A DNA stretch of 11,762 bases, from contig JBBISE010000115.1 of the NCBI GenBank assembly GCA_037441445.1, positions 1 to 11,762 on the forward strand, read 5' to 3'. The translations under genes and the position numbers were made by a program. This DNA is from JAAYQU01 sp037441445 (lineage in GTDB: Bacteria; Bacteroidota; Bacteroidia; Bacteroidales; Salinivirgaceae). Positions 8,260 to 11,762 of this stretch are shown one piece after another (position 1 is the stretch's first letter; each line of letters opens with the position of its first letter). The notes under the pieces were generated by a model. It was not told where the DNA came from and did no database searches. It worked only from the letters and a program-made list of their open reading frames with translations.

Positions 8260-8280
8260 GCTTTTACGGTAAACTCAAAA
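8249..8280 (-). promoter_or_regulatory. Promoter of the toxin-antitoxin operon
   Basis: On the minus strand TTTTG (8276-8280), a 19-bp spacer, then TACTTTTG (8249-8256) match both Bacteroidota promoter elements (TTTG and TAnnTTTG) exactly. Transcription would begin near 8244, only about 10-14 nt before the antitoxin ATG at 8231. Confidence 0.65.
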
Positions 8281-8333
8281 TTTTGTTCATTAAACCTAAA
8301 TGCATCTACATTAATGACCAAAGATAGCAAACA

Positions 8334-8375
8334 TTATCCAAAATCCCCCCAAAATCAGGCACAGGTTATCCAAAA
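8334..8375 (+). repeat. Paired TTATCCAAAA words (DnaA-box-like)
   Basis: The 10-mer TTATCCAAAA occurs at 8334-8343 and 8366-8375, 32 bp apart, in the gap between the divergent toxin-antitoxin and ftsE promoters. Each contains TTATCCAAA, one base from the DnaA box TTATCCACA. AAAATC also recurs between them. They could be DnaA or regulator sites, or a chance AT-rich repeat. Confidence 0.4.
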
Positions 8376-8396
8376 GAAATAAACAATCCGGGTGGT

Positions 8397-8427
8397 TTTG
8401 CAGGGGTTGATTTTATTGATATATTTG
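8397..8427 (+). promoter_or_regulatory. Promoter of the ftsE operon
   Basis: TTTG at 8397-8400, a 19-bp spacer, then TATATTTG at 8420-8427 match both Bacteroidota promoter elements exactly. Transcription should begin near 8432-8436, only about 8-12 nt before the ATG at 8444 and a few bases before the GTG at 8438, so the mRNA would be almost leaderless. Confidence 0.65.
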
Positions 8428-8443
8428 CAAAAATATCGTGAGA

Positions 8444-9313
8444 ATGGAAACTATTTGTGAATTAGTCAACGTCGATATCTCGCACAAAGAATTTGCAGTT
8501 TTAAGGAACATCAACCTTAGCATTTCAAAGGGCGAACTTGTGTATGTTATTGGAAAAACAGGAACAGGAAAGACCACGCTTCTGAAGGCATTATATGCCG
8601 AGATCCCGTTGAAATCGGGTTCGGGTAAAGTGTGCGGATATCAGCTCGAAAATATTAAGAACAAAGAAATTCCTTTTTTACGGCGTCGATTGGGCATTGT
8701 TTTTCAGGATTTTCAGTTGCTTACCGATCGCACGGTTTATGAAAACCTGGCGTTTGTGCTTAAAGCCACCGGGTGGACAAAGAAAAAGACGATAGACGCC
8801 CGCATTTTTGAGGTTTTGGAACGCGTTGGATTGCAATTCAAAGGATACAAAATGCCCCACGAACTCTCCGGTGGAGAGCAACAACGTGTGGTAATTGCCC
8901 GGGCAATCCTCAACAACCCCGACATTATTCTGGCCGATGAACCCACCGGAAACCTTGATCCGGAAACGTCCGAGGGCATCATGAAACTTCTGATTGACAT
9001 CCGCGATGCCGGAAGTACAGTTCTAATGGCTACCCACGATTACGATACGCTTAAAAAATTCAATTCCAGAACAATAATTTGCACTAACAACACAATTATT
9101 GAACGGCAAAACTCTGTCATCGATTTCATGGCCCTGGAACAGCAAATGGATGAAATTCTGGAAGCATCAGCCGGTGATCCGCTTGAAACAGCATCTCCTG
9201 AACCAATGTGCATGGAAAGTGCGGAGACTGTAGAAAACAATGCTGACACTGACCAGTGGGACATCAACTTAAACGAAGATAACCAGAAAAACCAAGAAAT
9301 TAAATCTGAGTAA
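8444..9313 (+). CDS. ftsE: Cell-division ABC transporter ATPase FtsE
   Basis: Cytoplasmic ATPase that pairs with the membrane protein FtsX; in studied bacteria FtsEX controls peptidoglycan hydrolysis at the division site instead of transporting a solute. Counting from the GTG at 8438, residues are: Walker A GKTGTGKT (39-46), Q-loop VFQDFQ (88-93), signature LSGGEQ (143-148), Walker B ending ADEP (166-169) and switch His200 in ATHD. The segment EIPFLRRRLGIVFQDFQLL is typical of FtsE. I chose the ATG two codons later (289 residues) because it gives a natural start; the GTG remains possible. The ATPase ends near residue 224, and an acidic tail of about 65 residues follows, longer than the usual FtsE of about 220-230. 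No ftsX is adjacent. The next gene starts 12 bp downstream, so the two are probably one operon. Confidence 0.88.
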   Translation: METICELVNVDISHKEFAVLRNINLSISKGELVYVIGKTGTGKTTLLKALYAEIPLKSGSGKVCGYQLENIKNKEIPFLRRRLGIVFQDFQLLTDRTVYENLAFVLKATGWTKKKTIDARIFEVLERVGLQFKGYKMPHELSGGEQQRVVIARAILNNPDIILADEPTGNLDPETSEGIMKLLIDIRDAGSTVLMATHDYDTLKKFNSRTIICTNNTIIERQNSVIDFMALEQQMDEILEASAGDPLETASPEPMCMESAETVENNADTDQWDINLNEDNQKNQEIKSE

Positions 9314-9325
9314 ATACATTGAGCT

Positions 9326-11038
9326 ATGGGAAATCCGCTGTTGAAAAAAATATTTCGTTTTATAATTGATATCCAACCCAATGAAAAAATTGGAAATCAG
9401 GAGAGCGAAAAACTTGTCAGGGACACCATCAACGAGTTGGGGCTAAACATCATTTTTCCTGAGAAAGAGTTGGCCAACATCCCCGAAACCGGAGGCTTTA
9501 TTGTAGTCAGCAACCACCCTTTTGGAGGAATCGACGGACTTATCCTGCTGCATGTGCTTCTTCAAAAAAGGCCGGATACAATGATATTTGCCACCGACCT
9601 GATTAACAAGGTCAACATTTTAAAAGACTTTCTGATTCAATTCGATACGGACAAAAGCGTAAACCCGATTAATGCTTCCATGGGCCAAATCAGGCAGGCG
9701 TTGAAACACCTTGGCAAAGGTCACCCGTTGTGTATTTTTCCGGCTGGGGAGGTTAGCACCTATAACATTGATGCAAGAGTTGTTACAGATAGACGTTGGC
9801 GCGAAAACTATTTAAAATTCATAAAAAACGCCGATTTGCCTGTGGTGCCCATGTACATTAGCGGGACAAACGGAAACCTTTTTCATCTGATTGGATCAAT
9901 GCACCCTGTTTTGGGCACAGCCGGCGATTTGATTTCGAAACGAAGTAAAGATATTAACATCAGGATTGGTTCTCCTATTCTCCCCTTAGAAACGCAGGAA
10001 TTAATCAGTTACGATAAGTTTGGACGGTTCCTGCGGGCAAAAACCTACGCCTTGGACAACAAAATTGATGTTAAGAAATTTTTCATTCCCAGAATCAGGG
10101 GAACAAAAGCTCCCGAACCCATTGTTGAAGGGATAGCAAAAGAAATTCAGAGTAAAGAAGTTGAGCAAATAAGAAAACATTATACCTTGTTTGAAAGTGG
10201 GGGCATGACCGTTTTTTGCGCTCCCAGCAGTCTTATTCCCAACATTTTAAAAGAAATTGGCCGGCTCAGGGAAATCACTTTCCGTGCTGTGGGCGAAGGA
10301 ACAAACTCGAGCATCGACATCGACGAGTTTGATCTTTACTACTATCATCTGTTTATTTGGGACGACAAAGAATCGAACATTGTTGGAGCTTACCGTGTCG
10401 GACGGGGAAAAGATATTACGCAACTGTATGGTATCGAAGGATTTTACCTTAGCACCCTGTTCCGCATTGCTCCCGAAATGTTGCCCATTATGGAACAAAG
10501 CCTCGAACTGGGACGGTCGTTTATTGTTCAGGAGTATCAGCGTAAACCCTTATCGCTCTTTTTATTGTGGAAGGGAATTCTGTATTTCCTGTTAAAGCAC
10601 CCCGAATACCGTTACCTGATTGGCCCGGTGAGCATAAGCAACCAGTTTTCGAAATTCAGCAAAGATTTGATTACCAAATTCCTGCGCGAGTTTCACTACG
10701 ATGAAAGCCTGGCAAAATACATCACCCCGCGTACCCGCTTTAAGCCCAACCTGAAATTCGACACCGACATCATTCTGGAGAAGGCCAAAGACGACATGAA
10801 CAAAATAGACAAGATAATCAGCGAAATAGAGCCCGAAAACTTTAAAATGCCGGTACTGTTGAAAAAGTACCTGAAACAGAACGCCAAAATCATTGGTTTC
10901 AACATCGACCCCAAATTCAACGATGCCCTCGACGGGCTAATTGTTCTTGACCTGTTCGAGGTTCCCTACAACACCATCGAATCACTGTCGAAGGAGATTG
11001 AAGATGAGAGTATTCTGGAGAGGTTTAAGCCCAGTTAG
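9326..11038 (+). CDS. Two-domain acyltransferase, probable OlsF-type aminolipid synthase
   Basis: A 570-residue fusion. The N-terminal half (about 40-250) is a PlsC-like O-acyltransferase: catalytic motif NHPFGGID with His64 and Asp70, FPAGE (138-142) and VVPMYISG (173-180). The gap between His and Asp is five residues instead of the four of the classical HX4D motif; NHPFGG is what I recall for the hemolysin-associated branch. The C-terminal half (about 285-545) is an OlsB/COG3176-type N-acyltransferase of the GNAT fold, with LELGRSFI (393-400) and MPVLLKKYLKQNAKIIGF (508-525). This order matches OlsF, where the C-terminal domain N-acylates ornithine and the N-terminal domain adds the second acyl chain, yielding phosphorus-free membrane lipids. 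Bacteroidota also make glycine lipids, so the amino acid is not settled. A membrane-associated location is expected. Probably co-transcribed with ftsE, 12 bp upstream. Alternative reading: a lysophospholipid acyltransferase with an unrelated acyl-transfer partner. Confidence 0.82.
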   Translation: MGNPLLKKIFRFIIDIQPNEKIGNQESEKLVRDTINELGLNIIFPEKELANIPETGGFIVVSNHPFGGIDGLILLHVLLQKRPDTMIFATDLINKVNILKDFLIQFDTDKSVNPINASMGQIRQALKHLGKGHPLCIFPAGEVSTYNIDARVVTDRRWRENYLKFIKNADLPVVPMYISGTNGNLFHLIGSMHPVLGTAGDLISKRSKDINIRIGSPILPLETQELISYDKFGRFLRAKTYALDNKIDVKKFFIPRIRGTKAPEPIVEGIAKEIQSKEVEQIRKHYTLFESGGMTVFCAPSSLIPNILKEIGRLREITFRAVGEGTNSSIDIDEFDLYYYHLFIWDDKESNIVGAYRVGRGKDITQLYGIEGFYLSTLFRIAPEMLPIMEQSLELGRSFIVQEYQRKPLSLFLLWKGILYFLLKHPEYRYLIGPVSISNQFSKFSKDLITKFLREFHYDESLAKYITPRTRFKPNLKFDTDIILEKAKDDMNKIDKIISEIEPENFKMPVLLKKYLKQNAKIIGFNIDPKFNDALDGLIVLDLFEVPYNTIESLSKEIEDESILERFKPS

Positions 11039-11249
11039 TTGACCGGCAGATAATCAGGCCTTAACCAATCGATAGCCTGGCATCACAAACTATCCCCCCC
11101 ATTTTCGTATTGGGAAAAAAGCACCTGTTAACTAACTAATTTACTTTCTTGTGGCATTCGAATGTTCATAGGAAGGTTTTTTCGTTGTACATTGATCCGA
11201 CTCCCTCTCTGAACCTCATTAAAAATATTCCCCCCACAACCACAACCAC

Positions 11250-11279
11250 TTGCCTTTTACAACCCATTTTGTACATTTA
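11250..11279 (+). promoter_or_regulatory. Possible promoter of the Asp-box gene
   Basis: TTG (11250-11252), 19 bp, then TACATTTA (11272-11279), one base off the TAnnTTTG element. Transcription would start near 11285, about 35-40 nt before the ATG at 11323. The rest of the 284-bp gap from 11039 holds no gene; a weak stem CAGGC/GCCTG near 11056-11080 lacks a T-run and is not a convincing terminator. Confidence 0.35.
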
Positions 11280-11322
11280 CAAACAAAATCATTCTATGGC
11301 TAACTTCTGTAAATCTATGTTT

Positions 11323-11762
11323 ATGAAAAACAAACTCCTAAAAACACTAACCTTTCTGTGTCTGCTAGCGGTGTGGCAGCCTGCAAATGCGCAACTCTGG
11401 GAAATTTTGGATCCTTTGCCAGAGGGCTCTGGTCGATACCGTTGTCATTTTGTAGATGCCCAAAATGGATGGGTTTTTCGCACCGGCAGCCCGCAACTAT
11501 TGCGCACCCGCGATGGTGGAAGCACCTGGACAGAACTCTACCCAATGACAGGCATGTGCCATATTTTTATGGCCGACACGTTGGTGGGGTATATGATTGT
11601 TCAAGAGGAACAATTTAAACTTTTTAAAACAACTGATGGTGGAAATGATTGGCAACGGATTAACCTCCAGTTCAATTATAAGAACGATCCAATAAAACCT
11701 ATTTTTTTTAACTGGGGTATGCACATAAAACATATTAAAAAAGATAGTAAATTTGGGGATTA
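11323..11762 (+). CDS. Secreted Asp-box (BNR/Ycf48-like) beta-propeller protein, incomplete at right edge
   Basis: The frame is open to the window end with 146 codons visible. From the ATG at 11323 the protein opens with a clean signal peptide (MKNKLLKTLTFLCLLAVW..., cleavage at ANA-Q, about residue 23). In-frame ATGs at 11296 and 11317 would only lengthen it with a less typical start. Two Asp-box motifs are visible: TRDGGSTW (62-69) and TTDGGNDW (103-110), with FVDAQNGWVF before the first. Such boxes sit on the loops of beta-propellers in sialidases, Ycf48-like proteins and many secreted Bacteroidota proteins. The motifs show a fold, not a reaction. In this phylum many such proteins carry a C-terminal secretion or sorting domain, but that part is outside the window. 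Confidence 0.78.
   Translation, partial: MKNKLLKTLTFLCLLAVWQPANAQLWEILDPLPEGSGRYRCHFVDAQNGWVFRTGSPQLLRTRDGGSTWTELYPMTGMCHIFMADTLVGYMIVQEEQFKLFKTTDGGNDWQRINLQFNYKNDPIKPIFFNWGMHIKHIKKDSKFGD

Noticed and set aside
8319..8326. Second TATCTTTG element on the minus strand
   Set aside because: The nearest TTTTG is 23 bp away, outside the usual 19-21 bp spacing, and a perfect promoter lies closer to the antitoxin.
8438..8443. GTG start two codons upstream for ftsE
   Set aside because: It would lie only a few bases from the predicted transcript end and adds two non-conserved residues; kept as an alternative, not the call.
11056..11080. Terminator after the acyltransferase gene
   Set aside because: Five-base-pair stem with a long loop and no T-run.

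Overview
The window looks like a chromosomal piece of a Bacteroidota bacterium. Three things point there: a 652-residue GyrB lacking the large C-terminal insertion of the enterobacterial protein, an FtsE and an OlsF-type aminolipid synthase that both read like Bacteroidota proteins, and promoters matching the Bacteroidota pattern TTTG-N19-TAnnTTTG instead of the classical -35/-10. No species can be named from the sequence alone.

Layout. All genes left of about 8.23 kb are on the minus strand and all genes right of 8.44 kb are on the plus strand, so the 200-bp gap between them is a divergent promoter region. From the left edge: the first codons of a probable IS1595-type transposase (cut by the window), a perfect 20-bp palindrome that reads as a terminator, about 350 bp without a recognisable gene, a second hairpin terminator, then gyrB with its own promoter. 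Next come two genes 42 bp apart, transcribed TPR first: a 1030-residue secreted TPR protein and a 557-residue outer-membrane beta-barrel protein, likely an envelope complex of unknown job. Before them on the same strand lies a MazF-type toxin with an overlapping ribbon-helix-helix antitoxin.

On the plus side, ftsE (cell-division ABC ATPase, here with an acidic C-terminal tail and a nearly leaderless start) lies 12 bp before a two-domain acyltransferase that probably makes ornithine or glycine lipids. A secreted protein with Asp-box (BNR/Ycf48-like) repeats begins at 11323 and runs off the right edge.

How it fits together. The window is mostly housekeeping and envelope biology: DNA topology (gyrB), division (ftsE), membrane aminolipids, and an uncharacterised TPR/barrel pair. 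The accessory parts are the toxin-antitoxin module and the insertion sequence at the left edge. I found no CRISPR, tRNA or rRNA. The least explained items are the TPR/barrel pair, the ftsE-aminolipid gene coupling, the palindrome-bounded non-coding block at 148-577, and paired DnaA-box-like words in the divergent region.
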